Shown one piece after another: positions 24,881 through 37,700 of a DNA stretch of 64,000 nucleotides (within the stretch, counting starts at the first letter, position 1; the number at the start of each line of letters is the position of its first letter). A model generated the notes under the pieces. It was not told where the DNA came from. It searched no databases and saw nothing but the letters and a program-made list of their open reading frames with translations. A program made the position numbers and the translations under genes. The stretch spans positions 1,657,365-1,721,364 of the forward strand of contig NW_024104320.1 in the NCBI RefSeq assembly GCF_003945595.2, read 5' to 3'. The stretch is from Pipra filicauda. Taxonomy: Eukaryota > Chordata > Aves > Passeriformes > Pipridae.

Positions 24881-27154
24881 TGATGAGGTGTATTGAGAGT
24901 TCATGTAAGTGCTCAGATAGAAATTCTCCAGAAAGGTGGATGCTGCAATCAGAACTCATCATGCCATTCACCTCGCTGCACTCCACCCTCAGTCACTGAT
25001 CATTAATGTCACTCAGAGACCTGAAGTGATTTTAACAAATTGTCTGAGAAGTGCTGTTTCTCATTTTAATAGGTCTTAGGCAAGACAGCAGAAGAAAGTA
25101 ATTCAGTGCCACAATGCTGATAGCAAAAGAGTCACAGATGCTGATATCAAAAGACTTATTTAGTCCATTTTGATCCTTTTTGTCTTGCTTTTCTCATCTC
25201 AACAAACAATCGCTGGTGGACTCCACAACTGGGTCTCTCTGAGATCCTCTCTTAGGATCCACAGCCCAAGGTTGAAGCTCCCTAAAGGACTGGCCACTTT
25301 GAAGATCTTCACCATATATTCAGCTGTGTTCAGTTCTCTTTTCAGAACCCAAGTAAGTGATGAGGTTTTCAGATAGGAGTCTTACAGAGACAGTTGTGAC
25401 TGCTGTATTTGTTGTAAGCTGCTACTTGGATATCATCGTATCTGAGCTTGTGCTTCGCTTGCCTATGTGTGCAGTAGGTATGTGGACTGGTGGGATATAA
25501 TAGGGAGCCAGAAATGTTCAATAACCTGGTGTTCAGTTTCTTGAAAGTTTCACATCTTCTGAACCAAGGCAGTATTTGGCCTTTATTTTCTCCCCATATT
25601 GTTGTCCAGAGCTACTCTGGCCAGATGCAATGTTCATGCCAGTCTGAGTCATAGGGCAGCTGGAACAAGCTGCTCTCTTCATCACTCTTTGGAGAAGTCT
25701 GTTTGCTTTGAAAGGGTAGGGCCCTTGTAGAGGACACTTAATTTTCTCCAATTTACATCATTTTCCTGCTCAGATGTTTGGTTGTTTTTCGGGGTGTGTG
25801 TGTCTCTAAACTTCAGGAACTCTGTTGAAACAACTATTTCATGTCTGCTGATGGAAATTCACATTTATGCTTAGTGGAATGACACAAAGAAATGAAGAGT
25901 TCTTTCTTCATGACCATGATACCCCCCCTTAAATCACAAAAAGTTGATGATTCAGACATTAAACTGATCCAGAATCCTGTTCTTATTACTGGGGTCACCC
26001 CATATACGCGGTAGAAAAAGAGTTCTGGTCTTTGCCAAGGGTGTCAGTAGGCACTAACTTTTTCACATGCCCATATACCTTACTGCACTTCCTGTGGGTT
26101 AGCTGGCTTTCACCAAGTTGGGAAACATCCATAAAGCGCTGTGAGTGGAAGTGACATATTTACCTCGCCTTGTCTCCTTTCATCCCATTTTAGACCTCAA
26201 ACTGTCTGACGGCATTAGGAAGCCCCACAGAATGAGAACTTGAAGTACTGCTGGATTTACTGAATCTCTGTGATATCTCATGATGCTAACATTAACTGAA
26301 TACATTGGGAATGGGGCAGAATACAACCTCTGTGAGGCGACTTTCAGGGATATGGGAAACAGAAAAATGTTAGAAATGAAACTTGGGAAACCAGATCTGC
26401 CTGCTGGTTTTCTTGCAATTAGTCAAGGAGCTGGCTCACATAGTTATCTCTGAAAAACAGAGGACAGAGGAAAATGTTGTATTGCTCTTTACAAATAAAC
26501 AGCAGTCATTAAAAGAGCTAGTAACTATCCAATAAATTTGTCTTCTATCTCTAGTAAAAGAGTCTAAATAAGGAAAGAAGAATAATTTGCTGTGCCATGC
26601 ATTCACATCAGCCATATGTATATTAACTAACTCTCAAGATAGTTGCCAAGACAGAATGTAAATGATGGAAAAAGGAAGGAGTGAATTTTGTTGGAATGGA
26701 ATAATGGAGAAAAGACCAAACAAAGTAAATCTGTAAGCAGTTAAAGCAAACCTCTTCCCTGGTGAAGAAAAGTTTATTGAGGTTTCTGTGTGACTCAAAG
26801 CACACTTTAGTTATTAATTGGATTCCTTTAGTGACGTGTGGGAAGTATGCAGACCCTCTACACATGTTAACTTCACCATTGAGAAGGAACATGAATGATA
26901 CATACATAGATTTGTAAGAAGCAAATCCAGACATAATCACTCAGTTTGATCCAACTGCAGGCCAAATAGATGAATAAAATGTGGTCATTTAATCTGTGTA
27001 AATAAGATGTCTGTTCATGTACTGAGACAATTAATATATTATTTCATGAAGACTGAGCTGAAAAATTAATTTAGATTGACTGGAGATGAAGATTATAAAC
27101 CAGACTGAAAACAGGCTAGAGGCACTAGAAATGCATAGTGATGAATAAATGCCA

Positions 27155-27250
27155 ACACTTGGTGGGAGATACCTCAGGGGAACAGCAGGGAACAATGTTA
27201 AATTGTTTTTGTTTAGGATCCTTATTAATGATTTGGAAGGAGGATTGGCT
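27155..27250 (+). mobile_element. Old LINE (CR1-like) reverse-transcriptase fragment
   Basis: Plus strand. GGGAGATACCTCAGGGGAAC resembles the codons for the GxPQG motif. A run at about 27206-27246 then reads LFRILINDLEGG, equivalent to the LFNIFINDLDEG block of CR1-clade reverse transcriptases. Stops interrupt the frame between the two blocks. There is no trace of the FADD catalytic motif downstream. An ancient fossil, with approximate edges. Confidence 0.5.
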
Positions 27251-28288
27251 ATGATATAAGCTCAGTGCTGGGATGGTGCTCATCATGAGAGAAATCATGC
27301 TTTCCAAAGCACTAACACTGACAACTTTTGACGTTACAAACTCTGGGTGAATCAAAATCCCAGAAAAAGATGTCAAAAAGTTCAGTGTGGGGGTCTTACC
27401 TAGAGAGTCCCAGTGAATGCACCTGTCTGTAGATCCTTCACTTGGAAATCTCAGTCCATGAGGTTCACCATTTAGAGCAAAGTTTCCACTAGGATTCTCC
27501 TACTTATTTATCTAATGTTTGTCCAACTTCATTCACACTGGATTCTCTATACCAGAGCCTCCTGGCTGACCCATGCTGTTTCATTGTCCTGGTATTTGAA
27601 CATATATTGTGATTCTAGCAAGTATCTAGATACTACTAAATATTTCAGACAGAGGGGTGGTGAAGCAATAGGGAGCTGTGGAGTCTGTGTTTCCTTGCTA
27701 AATTTACTGTTTTCCAGTCTGTTTCCAGAGGCCTGGGATTTACTCAGGGAAAGCTGAACTTCAGGACTGTCCTTTGGAGAATATCACCACTGCCTTGACA
27801 TGGAGATTCAGTCCCCAGAGTCACTGGGTTATCTTTACCTCTTGAGTTTGATTGTGAGTGTTCAGCTGTCCTGCTGAGGGGAGAAGGGCAGGTGCTGGCT
27901 AAGAAAAGGGATGGGGCAGTGCAGCTTGCCTTGTTATGTGCATCTGGACAAAAGGAGCTGGACAGGTAACCACCTTCCATACCTGAAAAGAGGTGCAGGG
28001 AGAGAGTTATAGGAAATGCAGAGCAATTTTGCCATCATTTCACAATGCATTGGTTGGTACTGTCCAGTTATAAGGCTCAGCAGAAGTTATTAATCCATAA
28101 GGTGTTGTGGTGCTGCCCCCCATTCCTACACCACCAAGGCTCAGGAAGAAATACAGTGAGATGGTCTGTGCTGGACTCAGTTCACAGGCAACCAGCTTGA
28201 CAAGGCTGGTTTATATTCCTTGTTGTGAACTCCCTGGGGCAGTGAATGTCTTAATGAGTTTAATTTACACAGCAGAGCTGCTTAGTCA

Positions 28289-28360
28289 GGGGGTATAGCT
28301 CAGTGGTAGAGCATTTGACTGCAGATCAAGAGGTCCCTGGTTCAACTCCAGGTGCCCCCT
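28289..28360 (+). tRNA. tRNA-Cys (anticodon GCA)
   Basis: A 72-nt intronless cloverleaf that delivers cysteine at UGU/UGC codons. The acceptor stem GGGGGTA pairs with TGCCCCC (one G-T wobble). The D stem is GCTC/GAGC with loop AGTGGTA. The anticodon stem is TTTGA/TCAAG with loop CTGCAGA and anticodon GCA at 28321-28323. The T stem is CCTGG/CCAGG with loop TTCAACT. The discriminator base at 28360 is T (U73), the main identity element for cysteinyl-tRNA synthetase. The internal polymerase III promoters are intact: box A around 28296-28307 and box B GGTTCAACTCC at 28339-28349. CCA is not encoded, as usual in eukaryotes. Relative to the usual vertebrate sequence as I remember it, the T stem has C to T and G to A at paired positions, which keeps pairing and suggests a functional gene. 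It stands alone, with no second tRNA within the window. Confidence 0.96.
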
Positions 28361-28370
28361 CAGGAACTGC

Positions 28371-28375
28371 TTTTT
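28371..28375 (+). terminator. RNA polymerase III terminator (T5) for tRNA-Cys
   Basis: A run of five T begins 11 nt after the last tRNA base, the usual position and form of a Pol III stop. The CR1 sequence begins directly after it. Confidence 0.8.
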
Positions 28376-28595
28376 AGATTAGATTTTAGAAAAAAAATCT
28401 TTACTTTGAGAGTAGTGGGGCACTGGAACAGGTTGCCCAGAGAAGTTTTGGATGCCCCATCCCTGGAAGTGTTCAAGGCCACATTGGATGGGGTTCTGAG
28501 CAACTTGGTCTAATGGAAGGTGTTCCAGACCATGACAGGGGGGCTGGAATGAGATGATTTTTAAGGTCCCTTCCAGCCCAAACCATTCTATGATT
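28376..28595 (+). mobile_element. CR1 LINE 3' fragment (plus strand) abutting tRNA-Cys
   Basis: Starts AGATTAGATTTTAGAAAAAA (the CR1 'GATTGGATATTAGGAAAAA' stretch). It passes GGGCACTGGAACAGGTTGCCC, CCCCATCCCTGGAAGTGTTCAA and GGTCCCTTCCAGCCCAAACC, and ends ATTCTATGATT. The copy is only mildly diverged. Its truncated 5' junction lies about 15 bp from the tRNA 3' end. Confidence 0.95.
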
Positions 28596-30892
28596 TGTGG
28601 TTTTAAGGAAACATACTCAGTGCTTCGACACTGAATAGCAGGATTGACATTAGGAGGCACATTAAAGCATGAGTAACTAAAATAACAAGACACAGACAAA
28701 AAGCAAATAATGATGGAGAGGAGTGTTAACCATAGGAACAAAATTTATTTCAGCCCCTGCAAGAATCTCAGTTTTCTCTGTGAAGTCTTCTGGTTTGGGT
28801 ACAGATACCACAAAATATGGCAGTCTGAGGGTCACAAACGCCAAATCTCCTCCTTCTCCAGTGCTTGGCTGAAGGAAACATTCTTCACATATTCCTGTGC
28901 TTAAGTGAACATTGGTTTGGGTCTTGAGTAGGAGGAATGACTAAGAACTAAGAATTAATTACTTGATTAATTCTCTGATTATTCTTTGCAAGTATTAGAA
29001 AAGGTGTTATTATCTGCTGAAAGTTCATTATTTAAATTGTGCTTTGATGAGAACAGAAAACAAGGGAATCAGTTACTCAGAGTGGTCCATTAGTAGTGTA
29101 TTAAAGATAAATGCAGAATTCCATGAAACTTTTCCCAAAGATGACATTTATAAGGTTGTAAAATAGCCTCCCACAGAAGCATCTGAAGCCCTGTCACTTC
29201 ACTGATAGGTTACTGAGACCAAGAGGACGTAATACCTTCCTAAATTAATTGCTGTTTGAACTGGAGAGAAAATTTTAAAAAGTTGGTTTGAAGATTCACA
29301 GTGACTGTAAGTATCCCACAGCCCTTGCAAAACTGTCAAAGAAACTGGATTTATTTCTGTTTTGAATGTCTAGGTTTAACTTCTAGCTATTGGCCATTGC
29401 TGATCTTTTAAGGCTGAAGAAACCTCATTAGCTAATTCTAATTCTCTCTTTAAATACTTATAATCTGTGATTAAGAAATGTCTCAGTCTTTTCTTTGTAA
29501 AATTAAAGAGGTAAATCTTTGCATGTCTTTCTCCAGAATGAAGTTTCCCGATTCTTCACTCATTCTTGTGTCTTTTCCCTCAATTCTTTTTAGTTCCTTA
29601 GAACCTGCAGCCTCTGAAATAGGCTCCGAACATCAGCAGCAGTTGTGCCAATGCCACGTTGGGATGTGATATAATTTCTTTGCTTCTTCTACTTGATATT
29701 ACATCTCTAGTACATGCATTATGCTGCTGAAGACGTCTGTATTAAACCACTTAGATTCTATCCCTTGCTAGACTTTTACCAGTTTGCTTCTGGCCTCCTT
29801 TCTCATGTTTGAGAAACAAAATCTCTTAATTTTACCTTCAGAACTCTGTATATGTCTGTCCCGAAACACTGTTGTCTCTGTGCAGTTTATTGAATTCCTC
29901 TCTGGATTGTTTTGCTTTATTGTCCTCTTTATTCCATACCACTTCCCAAAATTTCGCAAACTTACTAAATAATAGTTTAACTTTTTCTCCCATGCCAGCA
30001 ATAAAAATAATAAACAGCACCTGGTAAGCCAGCATCTGTATGGGATTGAAAGTTCAGTTGCTGAGTGAACATTTGCCATTTACTATTTAATTTGGAAAGG
30101 TATCAGCTGGTCTCCAATTCATGTACACTGTACTATGTTTATTTTAAACCAGCCAAGTTTATTATTCAATAATTCAACTCTGTTGCTCTTCAGAAGCCTG
30201 TTACATCAACCCTATTACTTTTTTTCAACCAGGCTCATCAAAACTAGGACTGGATTAATTAATAAGATTCCTTTTCCATTACACATTTTTGACGAATATT
30301 AATTGTTTATTGGTCGAGCTCTGCCACAGATGTTCTGTGTTCTTGCCCAGGACTGGCGTGTAGCAGACAAGCCTGTGATGATTACCCCCTTTTTAATGTA
30401 TGTGATGTATGGAGAGCATCCACTTATTTACCTCCTTCTAAAATCTTCCCAAAGTTTCAGAAAAGCATTGTGTTGCAGTGTGCTGGGGGCATACATACAG
30501 CAGCTACTGGATTTCACTAAGGGCTTTTAATTTTTAATGCTATTCTAGATGTGTCTGTTGGTTTTTATTATTGTATCATACTCCCTTCTGAGCAGCAGTT
30601 TGCATACAGAATCTCTTGGGTATGTGCTTCTTGAGAGAAGAGACAGGAGAAATCTTTGGGAAGATCACCTGACCCGGCCTGAACTGTTTTGTTTTCTGTT
30701 CTTTTCCTGCACCTGTCAGACGAGCATTGGAATATCTTCCACTAGTGCATTAGGCAAAATGATCATGCATCTTTCAACTGTTGTTTTTACAACCTCCCCT
30801 CTGGAGAGGAGTGTATTAAGTGCAGCATATTATTTTCATAGGATTTTAAGGTGGTCTGACTTCTGTGAAATGTGTATCCTCTTACATATTTT
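28596..30892. other. Non-coding sequence, nothing recognised
   Basis: AT-rich unique DNA with no convincing exon or repeat. Short open frames on both strands overlap each other. Confidence 0.5.
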
Positions 30893-32190
30893 AGAATTGT
30901 AGAAACATTTAGGTTGGAAGAGACCTTGCAGAGTCCAGCCATTAACACAGCACTGCCAAGACCACCACTAAACCATGTACCTCAGCTCTTGCTGGCAACA
31001 CTCTTTCTGATACAGGCCAGGATGCCATTGGCCTTCTTGGCCACCTGGACACATGCTGGCTCATGTTCAGCCACTGCTGACAGGCACCCCTGGGTCCTTT
31101 TTCAGTGGGCAGCTTTCCAGACACTGCCTCAAGCCTGTAGTGCTGCTGGGGGTTGTTGTGACCCAAGTATAGGACTCGGCACTTGGCCTCATTGAACCTC
31201 ATATAGGTCCCCTTGGCCCATCGATCGAGCCTGTCCAGATCCCTCTGCAGAGCCTTCCTACCCTCCCACACATCAACACTCCCACCCAACTTGATGTCAG
31301 CTGCAAACTGACTGAGGGTGAACTCGATCCCCTCGTCCAGACTGTTGATAAAGATACTAAACAGAGCTGGCCCCAACTCTGAGCCCTGGGGAACCCCACT
31401 GGTGATTGCCCACCAGCTCGATGTATCTTCATTCACCATCACTCTGGGCTCGAACATCCAGACAGTTTTTACCCAGTGAACCATGCACTCATCCAAGCCA
31501 AGAGCAGCCAGTTTCTCCAGGAGAATGCTGTAGGAGACACTGTTAAAGGCTTTACTAAAGTCCAGGTAAACAATATCCTTTCCCTCATCCACTAAGTGGG
31601 TAAACCTGTCACAGAAGGAGACCAGATTATCCAGGCAGGACCTACCTTTCCTAAACCCACGCTGGCTGGCCTTGATCCCCTGATTGTCATGCAAGTGATT
31701 GCATCCAAGATGGGCTGTTCCATAACCTTGCCTGGCACCGAGGTTAGCTGACAGGCCTGTAGTTTCCTGGATCATCCTTCTGGCCCTTCTGGAGATGGAC
31801 ATCACATTTGCCAACCTCAAATCTTCTGGGACCTCCCTGGTTAGCCAAGACCACCGATAAATGATGGAGAGTGGCTCAGTGAGCTTTTCCCACAGTTTCC
31901 TCAGTATCCTCAGGTGGATTGCTATAGACGTGTGTGTGTCAGTGGTATAGCAGATCACTGGCCATTTCCCCTTGGATTATGGAAGCTTCATTCTGCTCCC
32001 TGTCCCTGTATTCCAGCTCATGGGGCTGGGTACCCTGAGAACAACTGGTCTGGCTATTAAATACTGAGGCAATGAAGGCATTGAGTACCTCTGCCTTTTC
32101 CTCATTCTTTGCCTTTATGTTTTCCCCTGCTTCCAATAAAGGATGGAGATTCTCTTTGTCCCTCCCTTGGTTGGTAATATATTTATAGAA
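30893..32190 (-). mobile_element. CR1 LINE, 5'-truncated and internally deleted (minus strand)
   Basis: The plus-strand start TTGTAGAAACATTTAGG plus GTTGGAAGAGACC is the reverse complement of a CR1 3' end. The minus strand then gives most of the reverse-transcriptase part of ORF2. About 1.3 kb remains of an element normally about 4.5 kb. The coding frame meets the 3' UTR sequence directly after the LNMSQ block, so the C-terminal part of ORF2 has been lost by an internal deletion in addition to 5' truncation. The 5' break lies near 32190. Confidence 0.93.
30942..32136 (-). pseudogene. CR1 ORF2 reverse transcriptase, decayed
   Basis: CR1 ORF2 encodes an endonuclease and a reverse transcriptase that copies the element's own RNA at a nicked target. 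Here only RT remains. Going 5' to 3' on the minus strand, EKAEVLNAFIASVFNSQTSC lies in one frame (31939-32136). A frameshift near 31950 leads to the long open frame (30942-31958) with [15 protein letters not shown], a second frame-disturbed stretch, [50 protein letters not shown] and [11 protein letters not shown]. The catalytic block reads [10 protein letters not shown]: one of the two essential aspartates of FADD is replaced by Ala, so the enzyme could not be active. It shifts frame again after LNMSQ and runs into the 3' UTR. Confidence 0.92.
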
Positions 32191-34702
32191 ATGTTTTTTA
32201 TTTTTTTATGCAGCAGTAGCTACACTTTTATTTCGCATAGGAGATGCTTAAGAATTGAACCACGTACCTTTAGTGAAAGCAGATGACATTTGAAGTAGTC
32301 TGCACTTCCTAAACAAATACATTCCACCATTTTGATGAGACACTTTTTTCTATTTCCACTGATTCAGAGGATCACAGTTGCTAACCATTTTCTTCTTCTG
32401 GACCTTGACTATGTGTTGGAGACGTCCTGAGTGCAGACAACAAAGGTGAGGGCATAGAATTTCAGTGTTCTTCAGGAAACTGGAATAGACAGTGGAGGAG
32501 AGACTTGATGTGCCATGATGTTCTCAGCTGGATGAGATTCTTTTATCAGATATCTCTATGTCCATACCTGTCCCATAGTTGTATTTATCTATCCAGCCCA
32601 ATCTGACAGACATTGGTCAAAAACAGTAGGTATGAGAGCTTAGCACCAGTGTTCATTGTCAGCTCTACTACTGCATGTTGGAAAGAAAGATTCTCTGAGG
32701 CACTGGGGATTTCAGGTTAAAATGTTACTGTACTCAAGTCAGGAAAAAGGGATATTTGATTCAGGAATCTTAGCTCAGAGTCCAGGACATGTTGGCAAAG
32801 CTGAGTTCTGGGTATACAGATGGGCCAATGATTAATGGCTAAAACCCAAGAAGAGCTGTGTTATAAATGGAGGGATTCATGTTATTTCTCCCAGAGCATG
32901 ACCATGCTTCTTTGCAATGACCAGTTTTGATGCCTGCTGGAGTTATGGAGAATAGTTTGCCATCTGCTAACAAGTTGGGGCAAAACTTATAGTCTTCAAG
33001 TATGTCAGACAGGTTTTATTTGTCCTGGGTTTTTTCCTGACATCTTGCTTATATAGTAAGCCTCTTGCTCAAATTCATCACCTTCCTAAGAGTAGAAATG
33101 CAACTCTGAAATACTGAAAACAATTAGCCCTTGACAAGACATGATCAGAAGCATCTAACTAAATCCCTTAAGAGCAGCAGTTACCAAAGTTTCCTATTTG
33201 TGAAGACCTTTTTGTTGCCACGTTATGGTTTTCCTGTGCAATTCCAGGTCTGTGAGCATTTCTAGTTCTGGGCTTATGATGCAGCCTCATTTGGGAAACC
33301 TTACTCCTGCCTTGTGGGTTCCCCACAGAGCAAACACTCCTTGTTGAGCCCCTTGAGTCAAGAAGTGTGTACTTCCATGGGACTCTGTTTCTCTCTCCTT
33401 TGTGATCTCTGTTAGAAATGAGAAAGCCTCAACAGTGCTACATAAGAGGGATGAAGGCTTTCATTCTTCCTCTGTGTATTATTACTTTTTTAATTTTTAA
33501 GAACAGAATCCTTGATCTCCTGTTTTCTTCTCTAGCACATGGGACACAGTCATGAATAAGTAGCTGAGTGGATTTGGGAACAGATCTCTGGTGTCAAGAA
33601 CAGGGAGGTTTCCACAGAAGGTCTCCCAGTGTCTTAATTTAAATAACTGCTCATTGAAAATTTATGTCATTATCAACTTAGCGCAGCAAAGATGGTGTTG
33701 GTGTCAGTGGTGCAAACTGACCACAAAGCCATCCTATTAATAAACAGTGTCTGCAGCCAAAGTGGGATTTTACTGTTTTAAAAAAATTGCCTACTTTTGG
33801 CTGTGCAGTGGAAAAATAATGCCTGCTAGAGTGTTTGTGTCTCTGACTGTCTTCTGATTGTGGCCTGGCATGAACTCACTTATGTAATGTTTCCTAGCAG
33901 CAGTGCTGCTGCTGGAGACAGGGCTGTTTCTGTGACCAGAGGTAGCTCCACCTTCAATTTTAAAGGTTTTTCTAGCTATTCAACTTAACAAATATCATGT
34001 CAGGAAAGAGAAGGTTTCTTCCCAGTCATCACATCACTGTCACTGGAAGCCAGTAGTGTTTTATCCAAGCCTCCTGTGCCAGGTGAGCTTGTTGTTCTTT
34101 TGTCTTGTTCTGTGTTGCCAAAGACTCCTCTTTTTCTTGTTTTGCAATTCCTCCCCTCCTGCAGGTAAGGAATTCTGGTTGAATATTGCAGTGAGGTGAC
34201 TCCTGGTTAATATATGTTGTTTTTTTGCTCTTGCGCTGAATGCAGACCAACCATGTGGTTTGGGAAGATTTTGATGTGTAGCTCAGGATGGTGGATTTTT
34301 GGTCAGATTTACAGGAACATTGCTATGGCAGTCCAAGGCTCCACGGCAGACACTTAAAGGCTTTGGTGTCAGACCTTTGAAGGACTCAGTCTCAATCTAA
34401 CATAATAAACAATAATATTTAGTTTCAGGCCAGGAATTTTCTTCATAATTTATGATATTTGTGGAAGTTATGATTTCTTTAATGTAGCACAAATCTAACT
34501 ATGCAAGGAGAGACACAAGAATAAACACCAGATGTGCTTCCAGGCCTAAATCCAGAGCTAGAAATCTATACCATACTTCATTCAAGAGCAACAGAAAGAG
34601 CGCTTGGATACCCCTTTATTTCTTTGAGCTGCCTTCATATTTCAAGAGCAGAGGCTTTGTAGCATGAAAGTGTAATTTAAGGATATTTCTATGCTGATTG
34701 CA

Positions 34703-34738
34703 AGCACTCAATTCTTTGCATTGTAAGAATTAAGTGCT
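34703..34738. repeat. 14-bp inverted repeat (13 of 14), 8-nt loop
   Basis: AGCACTCAATTCTT at 34703-34716 pairs with AAGAATTAAGTGCT at 34725-34738, with a single mismatch. It is too short for a typical microRNA precursor, and no flanking element is recognised. Confidence 0.85.
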
Positions 34739-37700
34739 CTTGGGATGGAAGTGATGAGACTCAACTGAAGTCTATCTTAAGATAGTCTGCTAGTGATCAG
34801 CTGTCTATAGCCAGACATCTGGCAAGGATCATATGGCAAGAATCAGATCTATAAGTCCAACATAACTCCCTGAGAGCAGTTAGACTGCTCCAGTGGAGTG
34901 TGCTCCCTGGGACAGTACTTCTGATACACATCTATGCCACAGACTTATGCATCCATATACAGCAGATCCCAGACTGCAACACTGAGTACCAGGTATTCTG
35001 CTTTCTTTTTTCTCAGATGCTAGAGCTTATTTATAGGGCTTTCTGTTCCCCTCCCCCTTCTCTTTTCTTTCCTCGTCTGTTGTTCTCAATTTTCCCTCCT
35101 CTCCCCTCTTTTCTTTTCTAAATGGGTAAAATGACACATCTCAGCTTAGAATTTATGTTAACATGTACTTGTCTCCTGTTCATGCTCATGATGGCTTATA
35201 AAGCCTGAAGGGAAATTGTGTAATTTAATGTCCATTCATGTGTGTTTTCAGTACTTCCCGTTAAACAGCTACATGCAGAAATGTTGGCAAGAACAGAAAT
35301 AACAGAAATGCCATCCCTGCTATTTCATGGAGTACAAAGCAGTCATTACAGGGAAAAATTTGCCTTGTTTTCCTTGGGAATATCTGGTCACTTCTAAGGA
35401 TTTCTGCCCAATCCCCAGTTTATACTACAGTACACTATGGACGTGTTTGGGCTGGCTCCACACAGAGTAAGACAACACCCACAGTACATCCAAGCTAATG
35501 TGCCTCTGGATAGGGTTCATCAGTTCAACAAGCCGTGTCCCTTGCATAATTTCACTGCATCTGGACCAAGCTGATGCATTTCCCTACCAAGTGCTGTCCT
35601 GCAGCATGACATAGCACAGCCAGCCCGGCAGGGCATCACCTTGGAGATCTCTCCATGTTGTGACACAAACCAATTAAAAGCTACATGTGAAGCACTCAAA
35701 TTTGTATTTCAGTTGAGTGTCCTCAGAGACATCCAGTGCGCTTCTGTCCTTTCTCTCCTAGGTGTCTGGTACCCCTTTTTGTCTTTCATTGCTTAAGGCA
35801 AGTTTTCCCTTACTGGCAAGCTGCCTCATTTCAATAACCTTCTATTTTGAATTTGCAGTAAATAAGCATGGCTTTGGTTTTCTTCAGATGGCCAGGGCTG
35901 TATTCTGCAGTATAAAAACCACTAGTAGAAGGCAGAGAATAGAACTGATTAATCAGTAATAGCACCTCAAATGCATTTATTTACTTTTTAAGTGCTCTGG
36001 GAAATACTTTCCTTGAAAACTGCAAACTGTGATACATGTAGATTGATGGCTGGGTGGCTTTACTGAACATAGAAACCAACTCTGTATACAGAGTGACTGG
36101 AGGTGTAGAGACCTTGCTGACACCTCTGTGACATAGGATTATTCAAGCAGGATAAGGTCATACTAGAAAACTTGCTGGAATCTCAAAGCAGAATCTGACA
36201 AACCTTGGAAGGTCAAAACTATGAGTGTTTTGCATGGATTCTCCTTTCCTGCCTCTGAAGCCTACTTCCTCAAAAAAAGTTAAAAGAAGAAATGCACTTT
36301 TAAGTTCCTCTTTGTAAATGAAATCATAATTGATGGAAAATAAAGGCAATTGATGTAATATAAACCTCCTGGTAACTGGAGAAGGTGCTGCAGAGGCTTC
36401 CCAGCAGTTATACATCGAGAAAAATTCTTAATCTCTTAGATAATGTGGAAAAGAAATGACATTTATTATCTACAAGTTCTCACAGGCTAAGGATGCAGTT
36501 TATAAAACTGTATTTGGCTTTCCCTCCTTTTCCTCCTTTATTGTAATCCTTCACCACGGATCATTTTACATCCAAACTCACCTTCATCTGTTATCATACT
36601 TCAGTGATTTATCAACATCACAAAGGTCTGATTAATAAGGCTAGAAGGACATCCATCAGAAGAACTGAGAATGTGTGATCATTTCCTCTCAGGCTCTCAT
36701 TAGCTGTGCCTGTCCTTCAGGGAGTTTTATCTTTGTCTATTTCCAGACTTAATCATACGAGGTTTAAAAATAATATCCCCAAATTAATCTTTTGTTTCTC
36801 TGGGTTTTTAAAACCTTTGGTCAAGATGGAATATGATCTCCATACTGTCAACTGAAATAAGTAGAAACAACCCAAACTGTCCATGTACACTTTTAATGAA
36901 TGAGCAGGCAAGTCAGAATAATAGAGGGCTTGATTCAGCTTCCTTCATTCAAGATGAACAATACAAAGATCTACAGATAATCTTATGATCATATAACATA
37001 TTTGTGGGGTAGGTAGGAATTACACTCTCAGTGTCTTTTCCAAAAGGATTTCCTTTTCCTTTACATTGCTTTGGTTTAAAATGAAATACACCTCTGGTAT
37101 TTTCAGATTGCTACGATTAAGTGAAGCGGGAAAGGTTTTGTTTCAGTTTCTATACTAAGCTCTTTTTTTAATGAGACACTCCTAGGTTAAAAATACCTTT
37201 TGAAAGCGACTTCCCACGTTTTTCCTACATTAGTGACAGATTGGAGAAGAAAATGTGGAGTACGCCTGAAAGTGATAAGTTGAGGTTAGAGGTCTAGCCA
37301 AAGTCAAGTGCTAGGGAGTTTCAGCTGTAGAGAGCTGATGCTTTGAATTATAATCAAGTGATTAATGTTTCTAATGTAAGTGGGTTTGGGAGTTACAAGG
37401 ACTTGCAGCAACAGCTTGGATAAGTATGGTGAAACCTGCTTTTAGAGATATTTTATTTATAGCACATTCATTAGGTCAGAGAGAATGGACAACATGTGCC
37501 TATGTGGTTAATGATAAATCCATCTGAGGACTAAACTAGTCTGCTGAGTTATGAGAAAGCCATTTGTAGGTCAGATTTTTCTGGAGAGAGACAGACTTGA
37601 GAGAAACAATTCCGATTTGTTTGGGGGTGGGGGTAGAGCAGGGAGAGGGGACAAGATGGAACCAGCTTTTCTCCTTTTGCAAAATACATAGGACGTAAAT

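Larger units (their letters stand above)
10397..27154. other. Long non-coding stretch, about 17 kb
   Basis: No recognised exon, RNA gene or young transposon. Apart from the items listed separately it is ordinary AT-moderate DNA. Blocks at about 18.8-19.7 kb and 23.5-24.0 kb are richer in G+C but poor in CpG, and contain no recognisable motif. Three stretches look like possible conserved non-coding DNA (13.06-13.26, 15.90-16.06 and 21.06-21.40 kb), judged only by texture. Confidence 0.4.
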
